From NCBI RefSeq assembly GCF_900580675.1, contig NZ_UTBG01000142.1, positions 1 to 64,000 of the forward strand: 64,000 bases of DNA. Direction: 5' to 3'. The first letter of the stretch is position 1. Each line of letters opens with the position of its first letter. Below the pieces are notes generated by a model. The model did not search any database. It was given only the letters and a program-made list of their open reading frames with translations, and had not been told where the DNA came from. A program made the position numbers and the translations under genes. This DNA comes from Pseudomonas viridiflava (GTDB lineage: Bacteria; Pseudomonadota; Gammaproteobacteria; Pseudomonadales; Pseudomonadaceae). Shown in pieces: positions 1 through 8,161 of this stretch.

Positions 1-14
1 TCCACGCTCTAAAC

Positions 15-42
15 AGAAAGCCCCGGAATCCCGGGGCTTTCT
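15..42. terminator. Rho-independent terminator, bidirectional type
   Basis: A GC-rich stem (AAGCCCCGG / CCGGGGCTT) around a short loop is flanked by A- and T-containing arms. It could end a plus-strand gene lying to the left (an in-frame TAA lies at 10-12), transcripts coming from aroP on the minus strand, or both. Confidence 0.7.
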
Positions 43-64
43 ACATCTGGTATGCAATCAAAAA

Positions 65-156
65 ATGTGGGAGCTGGCTTGCCTGCGATAGCGGTGTGTC
101 AGCCCCCACATCCGGTGACTGACACACCGCCATCGCGGGCAAGCCCGGCTCCCACA
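65..156. repeat. REP doublet (REPIN), GAGCTGGCTTGCC family
   Basis: Two inverted REP units (GTGGGAGCTGGCTTGCC and GGCAAGCCCGGCTCCCAC) are separated by about 40 bases that include GGTGTGTCAG and its complement. The doublet sits just downstream of the minus-strand aroP stop codon. Confidence 0.9.
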
Positions 157-160
157 GGGA

Positions 161-1564
161 TCACTGTGCATTCACTACAGCGCTACCCTTTTTCATCCGC
201 ATCCGATACGCCACATAGATAATCCCCACCCACACCGGCATCGCGTACACCGACTCGCGAATGCCCGGAATCGCCAGCATCACGCTGACAATCATCACCA
301 TGAACGCCAGGCACAGGTAGTTGCTGAACGGGAACCAGAAGGTCTTGAACGACGGCGTCACGCCTTGCTCGCCCATGGCCTTGCGGAACTTGATGTGGGT
401 GATGCTGATCAGCGCCCAGTTGATCATCAGCGAAGCAACCACCAGCGCAAACAGCAGCTCCAGCGCACTTTGCGGTGCGACGTAGTTGACCACCACGCAC
501 AGCAGGGTCACCAGCGCCGAAATCGCCAGGGCCCGCAGCGGCACGCCTTGTTTGTTGAGCTTCATCAGCGCCTTGGGCGCATCCCCTTGCTCGGCCAGGC
601 CGAACAGCATGCGGCTGTTGCAGTACACGCCGCTGTTGTACACCGACAGCGCCGCGGTCAGCACCACGAAGTTGAGGATGTGCGCGGCGGTGTCGTTGCC
701 GATCAGCGAGAAGATCTGCACAAACGGGCTGCCGCTGTAGGCATCGCCCGACGCGCCGAGGGTTTGCAGCAGTTGGTCCCACGGGTACAGCGACAGCAGC
801 ACGGTCAGTGCGCCGACGTAGAAAATCAGAATCCGGTAGACCACCTGGTTGATCGCCTTCGGGATCACCTTGCGTGGCTCGCTGGCCTCGGCGGCGGTGA
901 TGCCGACCAACTCCAGGCCACCGAACGAGAACATGATGAACGCCATCGACATCAACAGCCCCATGCCGCCATTCGGGAAGAACCCGCCGTGGCTCCACAG
1001 GTTGCTCACCGAGGCTTGCGGGCCGCCGGTGCCGCTGAACAGCAGGTAGCAGCCGAGCACGATCATGCCGACAATCGCCACCACCTTGATGATCGCAAAC
1101 CAGAACTCGGCTTCACCGAAGAACTTCACGTTCAGGGTGTTGATCAGGTTCACCGCGACAAAGAACACCAGCGCGCTGACCCAGGTCGGGATCTCCGGCC
1201 ACCAGAACTGGATGTACTTGCCCACGGCCGTCAGTTCGGCCATGCCCACCAGCACGTAGAGTACCCAGTAGTTCCAGCCCGCCAGGAAACCCGCGTAGCC
1301 GTTCCAGTATTTGTGTGCGAAGTGGCTGAAGGAACCGGCCACCGGCTCTTCGACGATCATTTCGCCAAGCTGGCGCATGATCAGGAACGCGATGAACCCG
1401 GCAATCGCGTAGCCCAGGATCATCGACGGCCCCGCCGACTTGAGCACGCCCGCCGAACCGAGGAACAGCCCCGTACCGATCGCCCCTCCCAAGGCAATCA
1501 GCTGAATATGCCGGTTCTTCAGGCCACGCTTGAGGCCTACCGGGTTAACCATGTCATCCGCCAT
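161..1564 (-). CDS. aroP: AroP-type aromatic amino acid permease
   Basis: This is an APC-superfamily amino acid:H+ symporter of the inner membrane, about 467 residues with roughly twelve hydrophobic segments. It is close throughout to enterobacterial AroP: the N-terminal LKRGLKNRHIQLIALGGAIG, then EEPVAGSFSHFA and FSFGGLELVGITAAEA. The upstream reading frame offers ATGs at 1570 and 1564. GAAGGGA ends immediately before the first and 6 bases before the second, so 1564 is preferred. The gene lies 72 bases downstream of antC on the same strand, so it may be the distal gene of the antABC transcript. Import of tryptophan or another aromatic precursor of anthranilate is an inference from that context. 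The substrate cannot be fixed from sequence alone. Confidence 0.92.
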   Translation of the reverse strand: MADDMVNPVGLKRGLKNRHIQLIALGGAIGTGLFLGSAGVLKSAGPSMILGYAIAGFIAFLIMRQLGEMIVEEPVAGSFSHFAHKYWNGYAGFLAGWNYWVLYVLVGMAELTAVGKYIQFWWPEIPTWVSALVFFVAVNLINTLNVKFFGEAEFWFAIIKVVAIVGMIVLGCYLLFSGTGGPQASVSNLWSHGGFFPNGGMGLLMSMAFIMFSFGGLELVGITAAEASEPRKVIPKAINQVVYRILIFYVGALTVLLSLYPWDQLLQTLGASGDAYSGSPFVQIFSLIGNDTAAHILNFVVLTAALSVYNSGVYCNSRMLFGLAEQGDAPKALMKLNKQGVPLRALAISALVTLLCVVVNYVAPQSALELLFALVVASLMINWALISITHIKFRKAMGEQGVTPSFKTFWFPFSNYLCLAFMVMIVSVMLAIPGIRESVYAMPVWVGIIYVAYRMRMKKGSAVVNAQ

Positions 1565-1636
1565 TAACATTCCCTTCTACTTGTATTTCTCAGGGTTGAT
1601 TGCACGCCGCACCAGCCCCCCAGAAGTGCTGAGGGG

Positions 1637-2644
1637 TCAGATATTACTCTGCGTAAACTTTTCGTAATACAGCTGAACGCCATCAAGTGCCTGATCCAAC
1701 AGCCATTGCTGGATGGATTCGACCATGGGCGGGGGGCCGCACAGGTACATATCCGCCGATCCGTCCCGTAATTCGGCCAGGTCGAAATGCTCGGTGAGGT
1801 AACCGCGTTTGCCGGGCCACTCCGGTGCGGCATCGCTCAGCACTTCGGTGTAGCGAAAGTTCGGGATTTGCGCAGCGTAGGCCTGGATGCGCGCTGCTTC
1901 GCATAAATCTTCGGCTCCGCGCACGCCGTAATACAGGTGCACCGGTTGCTCACAGCCGTTGGCGACCAGTTGATCAAGCATGCCCAGCAATGCCGAGAGC
2001 CCGGTGCCGCCCGCCACCAGCACCAGCGGCTTGGTCACGTGCCTCAGATAGAACGCACCCAGGGGCGCTTCCATCAGCACCTCGTCGCCGACCTGGCAGC
2101 GCTCACGCAGGTAGTTGCTCATCACCCCGTCCGGCAGCAGGCGCACCAGGAACTGCAAGTGATTGCCCGGCAGATTGGCGAAGGAATACGAGCGCCAACT
2201 GTCCGTGCCCGGCACTGCCAGGCGCGCATATTGGCCCGGCAGGAAGTCCAGCGGCGCCACCAGCTGCACGTGCAAAATCGCCGTGCCGGCCGAGACCTGG
2301 CGCACCTCGCTCACCGTGCCGCGCACCTGCACCGGCCCCGGCGCATTGCACAGGCTCGAATCAAAATCGAAATAGAACGTTGCGTCGGACTTCACGCGGG
2401 TCTGGCAGCTGAGCATCTTGCGCTGCTGCAAGTCGAGGCTGGAGAGGGCGTCTTCGTCGACATACTCCTGGGTGTAATCGCCCGACTCGCAGCGGCCCTG
2501 GCAGGTGCCACAGACGCCTTCGCGGCAATCCAGAGGGATCTTGATGCCATTGCGCAGCGCCGCATCCAGCAGGATTTCATGGGCACCCACCGGAAAAAAC
2601 AGGGTCTTGCCGTCGGCAAAACTGAAGGCCACTTTGTGATTCAT
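1637..2644 (-). CDS. antC: Anthranilate 1,2-dioxygenase electron transfer component (reductase)
   Basis: This is the NADH:ferredoxin reductase of the two-component anthranilate dioxygenase and passes electrons from NADH through FAD and a 2Fe-2S centre to AntA. The N-terminal plant-type ferredoxin domain has C40, C45, C48 and C80 (C-x4-C-x2-C spacing in CREGVCGTC). An FAD-binding domain follows with RSYSFAN, then an NAD-binding domain with GGTGLSALLG and a C-terminal CGPPPMV. The 335-residue length is normal for BenC/AntC. The start at 2644 has GGAG upstream; longer upstream reading is not supported. It is the third gene after antA and antB, separated from antB by 65 bases carrying degenerate REP units. 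BenC is the main alternative, but the antR and kynU neighbours favour AntC. Confidence 0.92.
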   Translation of the reverse strand: MNHKVAFSFADGKTLFFPVGAHEILLDAALRNGIKIPLDCREGVCGTCQGRCESGDYTQEYVDEDALSSLDLQQRKMLSCQTRVKSDATFYFDFDSSLCNAPGPVQVRGTVSEVRQVSAGTAILHVQLVAPLDFLPGQYARLAVPGTDSWRSYSFANLPGNHLQFLVRLLPDGVMSNYLRERCQVGDEVLMEAPLGAFYLRHVTKPLVLVAGGTGLSALLGMLDQLVANGCEQPVHLYYGVRGAEDLCEAARIQAYAAQIPNFRYTEVLSDAAPEWPGKRGYLTEHFDLAELRDGSADMYLCGPPPMVESIQQWLLDQALDGVQLYYEKFTQSNI

Positions 2645-2669
2645 GTGTTGCTCTCCGGGCGTATAACCT

Positions 2670-2705
2670 GTGGTGAGCGCGCTTGTTGTGGCGAGCGGGC
2701 TTGCC
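2670..2705. repeat. Degenerate tandem REP half-sites in the antB-antC gap
   Basis: Two imperfect direct copies (TGTGGTGAGCGCGCTTGTTG, then TGTGGCGAGCGGGCTTGCC) resemble the head of a Pseudomonas REP unit. There is no inverted mate. They occupy the short gap between two co-transcribed dioxygenase genes. Confidence 0.6.
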
Positions 2706-2709
2706 ATCA

Positions 2710-3201
2710 TTAGAGGTGGTAGAAGTCCAGCACCGAGTTGATGGTGTCGTTGAGCAGCAGCGCGTGCTTGCGGGTGATCAGCCAGCTGTCGCCATGGGGT
2801 TTCAGGCTGTAGGTCGCCGGCCCGTAGAACTGCTCCGACGTAGCCAGCCGATAAAACAGCGTGTGCCAGTTCAGCCGCACTTCCAACATGCCGTCCGCCT
2901 GTTCGGCAATGCGCACGTTGTTGATCAGGTGCAAGGTGCGCGGCATCGGCGTGGCCGAGGCCGCCTTGCCGGTGCGCAGGCGGAACACGCGGTCTTCCAG
3001 CCCCGAACGGTTGGCGTAGTAGATCAACGACATCTCGCGCTTGGGGTCGCGGGTGTAGACGTGTTCGGAGTCCCATTGCGGCAAGTGGAATTCACTTTGC
3101 GGGTCGAACAGCTGCACATAGGCGTCCCAGTCCTGGGCGTCGCACAGCTCGGATTTGCGATAGAAAAACTGCTCGATCTGATACTGCAATTGGGCATTCA
3201 T
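2710..3201 (-). CDS. antB: Anthranilate 1,2-dioxygenase small (beta) subunit
   Basis: This is the structural beta subunit of the ring-hydroxylating dioxygenase, 163 residues of the SnoaL-like fold, typical of BenB/AntB. It carries DAQDWDAYVQLFDPQSEFHLP near the N-terminus and TRKHALLLNDTINSVLDFYHL at the C-terminus. The antA stop TGA shares its last base with the ATG at 3201, giving a TGATG junction. AGGAGG lies 7 bases upstream of this ATG, so it is preferred over the GTG one codon earlier. The one-base overlap suggests translational coupling, which suits an alpha3beta3 enzyme. Confidence 0.93.
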   Translation of the reverse strand: MNAQLQYQIEQFFYRKSELCDAQDWDAYVQLFDPQSEFHLPQWDSEHVYTRDPKREMSLIYYANRSGLEDRVFRLRTGKAASATPMPRTLHLINNVRIAEQADGMLEVRLNWHTLFYRLATSEQFYGPATYSLKPHGDSWLITRKHALLLNDTINSVLDFYHL

Positions 3202-4592
3202 CACTTCACCTCCTGCAGTTTCAGCGCCTGTTTATCCAGGCCGTTGAGCAGAAATTGCTGCCAGTTGCGGTGCTGGTTGACGTACAGGCCTTCGTGGGTG
3301 AATTCGGTGCCGGTCATCGCCGGTTGAATGCCGATGGCTTCGCTGTTCGGTGTGGGCCCGGTTTCCCAGCGATGGCTGCCGCGTGAGATATCGCTCCAGC
3401 GTTCCAGGCGGCCCTGGAAACCGCGTTGGGCTTCGCGGAATTCCACCAGGTCGTCCGGCGTGCCCATGCCGGACACGTTGAAGAAATCCTCGAACTGGCG
3501 GATGCGGTTTTCGCGGTCGGCGTCGGATTCGCCCTTGACCCCCAGGCACTGGCTGATGATCTCGGTCTTGTTCCACGCCACCGGGCGGATGATCCGCAAC
3601 TGCGAGCTGATCTGGTCGAGAAAGAACAGGCTCGGGTAGATATTCAGGTTGCGCAGGCGGTGCATCATCCACTCGGCCTTTTGCTGGCCGTGTTCGTCTA
3701 CCAGGCGCGGCATGATGGTGGCGTAGCCGGAGCGTACGCTCGGGTTGGGCATGTCGCTGAACAACAGGCTATGGCCATTGTTGAAGGCAAACCAGCCGTC
3801 ATCGGTGTTCGCGTCGCCGGCGCCGAGCTTGCTGTAGTCCAGCGTGGTGCCCGACCCGGTGCCGTTCTCGGTGTTCACCTGCTGGCGATGCTGCACCGTG
3901 GCCACGTAGTTGTAGTGCACGGTGCTGACGTGATAACCGTCCAGACCGTTTTCGTTTTGCAGCTTCCAGTTGCCGTCGTAGGTGTAGGCGGATTTCCCCG
4001 GCAGCACTTCCAGCTCGCCGGTGGCCGACTGCGCGACCATCATGTCGAAGAACACTTTGGCGTCACCGAGGAAGTCTTGCAGGCTGTCGCTGCCATTCAC
4101 GTCCAGGCTGATAAACACAAAGCCCTTGTAGCTTTCGATGCGGGCTTTTTTCAGGCCGCGCGTGGCTTTGTCGAAACCCTCCGGGTATTCCCCCGGCGCC
4201 TTGACCTTCACCAGCCGGCCATCGCTCTTGTAGCACCAGGCGTGGAACGGGCAGGTAAACGTCGACTGGTTGCCCTTGCCGACCCGCGTCAGGGTGGTGC
4301 CGCGATGCTGGCAGGCGTTGATCAACGCATTCAGCTGGCCCTCGCCGTCGCGCGTGATGATCATCGGCTGGCGCCCGGCGCGCAGGGTCACGAAGTCGTG
4401 GTTATTCGCCAGCTCGCTTTCGTGGCAGGCGTAGATCCAGTTTTTCTCGAAGATCAGTTCCATCTCCAGGTCGAACAGTTCCGGCTCGGTGAACATGTCG
4501 CGGGCGATGCGGAACACTTCGTCTGCCGGGCGAAAATCCAGGCAGCTTTCGATAAAGCTTTTCCATTGCTCGACGCTTCTTGCACCACTCAT
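3201..4592 (-). CDS. antA: Anthranilate 1,2-dioxygenase large (alpha) subunit
   Basis: This is the catalytic alpha subunit that dihydroxylates anthranilate with loss of CO2 and NH3 to give catechol. The 463-residue protein has a Rieske centre with C94, H96, C114 and H117 (CQHRG and CPFHAWC). The mononuclear iron site lies in ENGLDGYHVSTVH, with H221 and H226. The sequence agrees with my recollection of P. aeruginosa AntA rather than BenA, for example in CLDFRPADEVFRIARDMFTE. The start at 4592 has AAGG 8 bases upstream; a GTG three codons earlier is possible. It is divergent from antR and first in antABC, with aroP downstream on the same strand. Candidate AntR boxes lie in the intergenic region. 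Confidence 0.94.
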   Translation of the reverse strand: MSGARSVEQWKSFIESCLDFRPADEVFRIARDMFTEPELFDLEMELIFEKNWIYACHESELANNHDFVTLRAGRQPMIITRDGEGQLNALINACQHRGTTLTRVGKGNQSTFTCPFHAWCYKSDGRLVKVKAPGEYPEGFDKATRGLKKARIESYKGFVFISLDVNGSDSLQDFLGDAKVFFDMMVAQSATGELEVLPGKSAYTYDGNWKLQNENGLDGYHVSTVHYNYVATVQHRQQVNTENGTGSGTTLDYSKLGAGDANTDDGWFAFNNGHSLLFSDMPNPSVRSGYATIMPRLVDEHGQQKAEWMMHRLRNLNIYPSLFFLDQISSQLRIIRPVAWNKTEIISQCLGVKGESDADRENRIRQFEDFFNVSGMGTPDDLVEFREAQRGFQGRLERWSDISRGSHRWETGPTPNSEAIGIQPAMTGTEFTHEGLYVNQHRNWQQFLLNGLDKQALKLQEVK

Positions 4593-4658
4593 GGGAGGCA
4601 CCTTTTTGATAATGGCTAAACAGGTGGGCCATTAAGGGGACGCGACGGGGCGGCGGGC

Positions 4659-4671
4659 TATCCGCTTAATC
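4659..4671 (-). promoter_or_regulatory. Candidate AntR box, antA-proximal
   Basis: On the antA strand this reads GATTAAGCGGATA, about 67 bases upstream of the antA start. It matches the upstream copy at 4778-4790 (GACTAAGTGGATA) in 11 of 13 positions. The GGATA core is the conserved part of XylS-family half-sites. Confidence 0.5.
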
Positions 4672-4777
4672 GGAGAAGGTGGGCCGGAAAATTGGGCAGC
4701 AAATACCCAGTTCGGTGCGCCCCGGTGACGCGATGCGCTACTGTCTTGCCAGGCAATGGCCATAAACGGTAGCGGTT

Positions 4778-4806
4778 TATCCACTTAGTCAGCCGTTGCT
4801 ATCCAC
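4778..4806 (-). promoter_or_regulatory. Candidate AntR double box, antR-proximal
   Basis: GACTAAGTGGATA occupies 4778-4790 on the antA strand. A second GTGGATA lies at 4800-4806, exactly 22 bases away, about two helical turns and near the 21-base spacing of XylS half-sites. The heptamer CCGTTGC is also repeated just beside each copy. Distance from the proximal box is 119 bases, which would allow looping. Confidence 0.5.
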
Positions 4807-4905
4807 CCCGTTGCAATCGTGCCGGCGTGGCGTAGAACTTGCTGTCGAATCACAACGACGCGCCGCCAGAGCGCGCAACCGCCTAACCGCCGTGGGTGCA
4901 CCCTG

Positions 4906-5898
4906 ATGAGTAGCCAGACACGCGATATCCATATTCAACGCTTCGACCTCGAAGGCGCCTGCAGCTGGATGTCCGGCATCTGCGGGCCGCACCGCCTGGC
5001 AACGGCCACGCCCGAGCGCCTGCGCTTTCACCATAGCGCCAACGTGTTCAAGTCCCGCGCGACGACGTTGGGCGTGATCGAATACGGCACCGATGTGACC
5101 ATCGACATCGAGGACGCCGAGCACTTCAGCAGCTACAGCCTGAGCCTGCCGCTAGTGGGCGAGCAGGAGCTGAGCCGCAACGGTGAGCGCCTGAGTTCCA
5201 ACCGCGATCAGGGCGTGATCATCTCGCCGAATGAGCACCAGGTGCTGGCAATTTCCGGCGATTGCCGCAAGTTGCAGGTGGTGATCACGCGGGCGGCGAT
5301 GAGCGAATCGCTGGAGGGCTTGCTGCAACGGCCGATCGAGGCGCCGCTGAAATTCGAGTCGGTGATGGACGCCGTGGACGGCGCCCCGGCTTCATGGTGG
5401 CGCATGGCGCGTTACTTCATTGCAGAGCTGGAACGCAGCAGCGAATTGTATGAACAGGCGGCGTTTACCCGCGACCTGGAAAGCTCGTTGATCAAAGGCT
5501 TGATCCTCGCGCAGCCGAACAACTACTCCGAAGAACTGCGCGACGTGCTGGGCGTGAAACTGCCGCATTATCTGGTCCGCGCGCGCCAATATATCCATGA
5601 TAACGCTCGCGAAGCCGTGCACCTGGAAGACCTGGAAGCCGCAGCGGGGGTGTCGCGGTTCAAGCTGTTCGATGCGTTCCGCAAATACTTCGCGCTGTCG
5701 CCGATGGCCTATCTGAAAAAACACCGGCTGGGGGCCGTGCGTCAGGAGATCCTCGAGCACGGTTCAGTGCGTACCATCTCTGAAATCGCCCTGGGCTGGG
5801 GGTTTACTCACCTGGGGCGGTTTTCGGCGGAGTATCGCAAGCTGTTCGACGAGTCCCCCAGTCAGACCCTGCAGCGCAAGCGCCTGCGCAGTTTCTGA
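4906..5898 (+). CDS. antR: AntR, AraC/XylS-family activator of anthranilate catabolism
   Basis: This 330-residue transcription factor has an N-terminal effector-binding half of the AraC-binding-domain-like type. Its C-terminal AraC/XylS double helix-turn-helix runs from about residue 225 to 325 (VHLEDLEAAAGVSRFKLFDA, then RTISEIALGWGFTHLGRFS). It is transcribed divergently from antABC, and AntR proteins activate antABC with anthranilate as effector. The reading frame is open upstream to 4819. I chose the ATG at 4906 because it starts the conserved part and has GGGTG 8 bases upstream. BenR is the closest alternative, but no benzoate genes are nearby. Confidence 0.9.
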   Translation: MSSQTRDIHIQRFDLEGACSWMSGICGPHRLATATPERLRFHHSANVFKSRATTLGVIEYGTDVTIDIEDAEHFSSYSLSLPLVGEQELSRNGERLSSNRDQGVIISPNEHQVLAISGDCRKLQVVITRAAMSESLEGLLQRPIEAPLKFESVMDAVDGAPASWWRMARYFIAELERSSELYEQAAFTRDLESSLIKGLILAQPNNYSEELRDVLGVKLPHYLVRARQYIHDNAREAVHLEDLEAAAGVSRFKLFDAFRKYFALSPMAYLKKHRLGAVRQEILEHGSVRTISEIALGWGFTHLGRFSAEYRKLFDESPSQTLQRKRLRSF

Positions 5899-5915
5899 AC
5901 CTGATGAAGATCAAA

Positions 5916-6008
5916 ATGTGGGAGCGGGCTTGCTCGCGAATGCGGTGTGCCAGTCAATACATGGGCTGGCTGATCCACCTCATTCGCGAGCAAGCCCGCT
6001 CCCACATT
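5916..6008. repeat. REPIN, GAGCGGGCTTGCTCGC family
   Basis: Inverted REP units (ATGTGGGAGCGGGCTTGCTC and its complement) flank a central stretch of about 45 bases. It lies between the convergent antR and catR stops. Confidence 0.95.
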
Positions 6009-6031
6009 GGATGTGTGGTGTTTGGGACATC

Positions 6032-6907
6032 TCAGATCAACTCTTCCACCAACTGCAAACAATGCCTCAGCCCCGGCGACTGGTCATTCACCCGGCGGCT
6101 GAGAATAATCGGCGACGTCGCGGTAGCTTCCACAATCGGCGTGTAGCCAATATCCGCACGGTGCAGCACCTGCACCGAAGCCGGTACCAGCGTCACGCCC
6201 ATGCCTGCGCCGACCAGGCCGATGGCAGTCTGCAATTCATTGGTCCACTGCGCCACCTTGAGGCTCAAGCCGTGGGCGTCGAACAGCGCGATTACATGGT
6301 CGGCGTAGCTGGGGCGCGGGTTGCCGGGGTAGAGCACGAAGGGTTCGGCGGCCAGTTGGGCGAGGGTGGCGGGCGCATCGAGCAATGGGTGGCCGGCGGG
6401 CAGCACGGCGACCAGCCGGTCTTCCACCAGCACACGCTGGACGATGGCCGGGTCGTCGATGCGAATCCGCCCGAAACCCACATCAATGCGCCCGGCCTTG
6501 AGTGCTTCGACCTGCTGCAAGGTGGTCATCTCGGACAAGCCCAACTCCAGCTCCAGCGTGTCGTGGTTACGCAGCCGCCGGATCAGCTCGGGCAGCACGC
6601 CGTACAAGGTCGACGGCGCAAAACCGATGCCCAGCCAGGTCTTTTCGCCCTGGCCGATACGCCGCGTGCTGTCGCAGACCTTGTTCAGCTGTTCGAGCAG
6701 CACATTGGCGTGCTCAAAGAAAAACCGCCCGGCGTCGGTCAGCCGCAACGGTCGGCCACGCTCCAGCAGAACCACGCCCAATTCGTCCTCCAGTTGCTGG
6801 ATCTGCCGGCTCAACGGCGGCTGGGCGATGTGCAGGCGTTCGGCGGCGCGGGTGAAGTTCAGGGTTTCCCCCAGCACCTGGAAATAGCGCAGATGACGCA
6901 GTTCCAT
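6032..6907 (-). CDS. catR: CatR, LysR-type regulator of catechol catabolism
   Basis: This 291-residue LysR protein has an N-terminal winged helix-turn-helix (MELRHLRYFQVLGETLNFTR, then AAERLHIAQPPLSRQIQQLE). The C-terminal LysR substrate domain probably senses cis,cis-muconate, as in CatR/BenM. It is divergent from catBCA with 114 bases between starts, the classic catR arrangement. AAAGGAG lies 5 bases before the ATG at 6907. A palindrome ATACC-TTGAG-GGTAT just upstream of its ribosome binding site would let it autoregulate. Confidence 0.92.
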   Translation of the reverse strand: MELRHLRYFQVLGETLNFTRAAERLHIAQPPLSRQIQQLEDELGVVLLERGRPLRLTDAGRFFFEHANVLLEQLNKVCDSTRRIGQGEKTWLGIGFAPSTLYGVLPELIRRLRNHDTLELELGLSEMTTLQQVEALKAGRIDVGFGRIRIDDPAIVQRVLVEDRLVAVLPAGHPLLDAPATLAQLAAEPFVLYPGNPRPSYADHVIALFDAHGLSLKVAQWTNELQTAIGLVGAGMGVTLVPASVQVLHRADIGYTPIVEATATSPIILSRRVNDQSPGLRHCLQLVEELI

Positions 6908-6920
6908 GACGGCTCCTTTC

Positions 6921-6935
6921 ATACCTTGAGGGTAT
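6921..6935. promoter_or_regulatory. CatR recognition palindrome (T-N11-A LysR box)
   Basis: ATACC-TTGAG-GGTAT is a perfect 5-base inverted repeat. It lies 13 bases upstream of catR and about 87 bases upstream of catB, as expected of the CatR repression-binding site. GGGTATTGC, starting at 6930, recurs at 7012-7020 immediately before catB. Confidence 0.65.
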
Positions 6936-7021
6936 TGCTTGAGACCCATTCTATATTGGAAGCCAGCAGAGAACCGGAACAGAATCAGGTCAAATCTATA
7001 AAGAACCCAACGGGTATTGCC

Positions 7022-8149
7022 ATGCCGATTTGCGCCATCGAGTCGATCGAGACCATCATCGTCGACCTTCCTACCATCCGCCCGCACAAGCTGGCGATGC
7101 ACACGATGCAGAACCAGACCCTGGTGGTCATCCGCGTGCGTTGCGCCGACGGCATCGAAGGCATCGGTGAGGCCACCACCATCGGCGGCCTGAGCTACGG
7201 CAACGAAAGCCCCGACAGCATCAAGGTCAACATCGACAAGCATTTCGCACCGCTATTGCTGGGCCAGGACGCGAGCAATATCAACGCGGCCATGTTGCGC
7301 CTGGAACGCAGCATTCGCGGCAACACGTTTGCCAAGTCGGGTATCGAAAGCGCTTTGCTCGACGCGCTGGGCAAACGCCTGAACCTGCCGGTCAGCGAAC
7401 TGCTCGGTGGCCGCGTGCGCGACGCGTTGCCGGTGGCCTGGACCCTGGCCAGCGGCAACACCGAGCAAGACATTGCCGAGGCCGAAAAAATGCTCGACCT
7501 GCGCCGCCACCGCATCTTCAAGCTGAAGATCGGCGCCGGGGAAGTCGGCCGCGACCTGGCCCATGTGATTGCGATCAAAAAAGCCCTGGGCGACCGCGCC
7601 AGTGTGCGTGTCGACGTCAACCAGGCCTGGGACGAGGCGGTGGCCCTGCGCGCGTGCAAGGTACTTGGCGACAATGGCATCGACCTCATCGAACAGCCGA
7701 TTTCACGCAACAACCGCGGCGGCATGGCCCGGCTCAACCTGTCGAGCCCGGCGCCGATCATGGCCGATGAGTCCATCGAGTGCGTGGAAGATGCCTTCAA
7801 CCTGGCCCGCGAAGGTGCGGCCACGGTATTCGCCCTGAAGATCGCCAAGAATGGCGGCCCGCGCGCCGTGTTGCGCACCGCCGCAATTGCCGAGGCGGCA
7901 GGCATCGGCCTGTACGGCGGCACCATGCTCGAAGGCGGCATCGGCACCCTGGCCTCGGCGCATGCCTTCCTGACCTTGAACAAGCTGGCGTGGGACACCG
8001 AACTGTTCGGCCCCTTGCTGCTCACCGAAGACATCCTCACCGAGCCGCCGGTGTACCGCGATTTCCAGCTGCACGTTTCCACCGCGCCGGGCCTGGGCCT
8101 GACCATTGATGAAGAGCGCTTGGCGTTCTTCCGTCGTGACAAACACTAA
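7022..8149 (+). CDS. catB: Muconate cycloisomerase
   Basis: This enzyme converts cis,cis-muconate to muconolactone in the catechol branch of the beta-ketoadipate pathway. The 375-residue protein belongs to the enolase superfamily, with the KLK catalytic lysine motif (RIFKLKIGAG), metal-binding DVNQAWDE, LIEQP and MADES, and a C-terminal GLYGGTMLEGGIGT. The N-terminal DLPTIRPHKLAMHTMQ is characteristic of CatB. The frame is open far upstream through a REPIN and antisense to catR, so the start is placed at the ATG at 7022. Its Shine-Dalgarno is weak. It is first gene of catBCA, with catC 12 bases downstream, and is presumably activated by CatR plus muconate. Confidence 0.95.
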   Translation: MPICAIESIETIIVDLPTIRPHKLAMHTMQNQTLVVIRVRCADGIEGIGEATTIGGLSYGNESPDSIKVNIDKHFAPLLLGQDASNINAAMLRLERSIRGNTFAKSGIESALLDALGKRLNLPVSELLGGRVRDALPVAWTLASGNTEQDIAEAEKMLDLRRHRIFKLKIGAGEVGRDLAHVIAIKKALGDRASVRVDVNQAWDEAVALRACKVLGDNGIDLIEQPISRNNRGGMARLNLSSPAPIMADESIECVEDAFNLAREGAATVFALKIAKNGGPRAVLRTAAIAEAAGIGLYGGTMLEGGIGTLASAHAFLTLNKLAWDTELFGPLLLTEDILTEPPVYRDFQLHVSTAPGLGLTIDEERLAFFRRDKH

Positions 8150-8161
8150 GAGGCGCCTGCC

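Larger units (their letters stand above)
4593..4905. promoter_or_regulatory. antA-antR divergent promoter region
   Basis: This 313-base stretch holds no credible gene and separates the divergent antA and antR starts. On the antA strand it carries repeated cores ending in GGATA, of the kind recognised by XylS/BenR/AntR proteins. AntR of P. aeruginosa is reported to act on both flanking genes from such a region. Start sites cannot be fixed from sequence. Confidence 0.75.

Noticed and set aside
1637..4601. Benzoate dioxygenase (benABC) instead of anthranilate dioxygenase
   Set aside because: Residue patterns match AntA as I recall it. No benD, benK or benE is nearby, and antR and kynU are adjacent.
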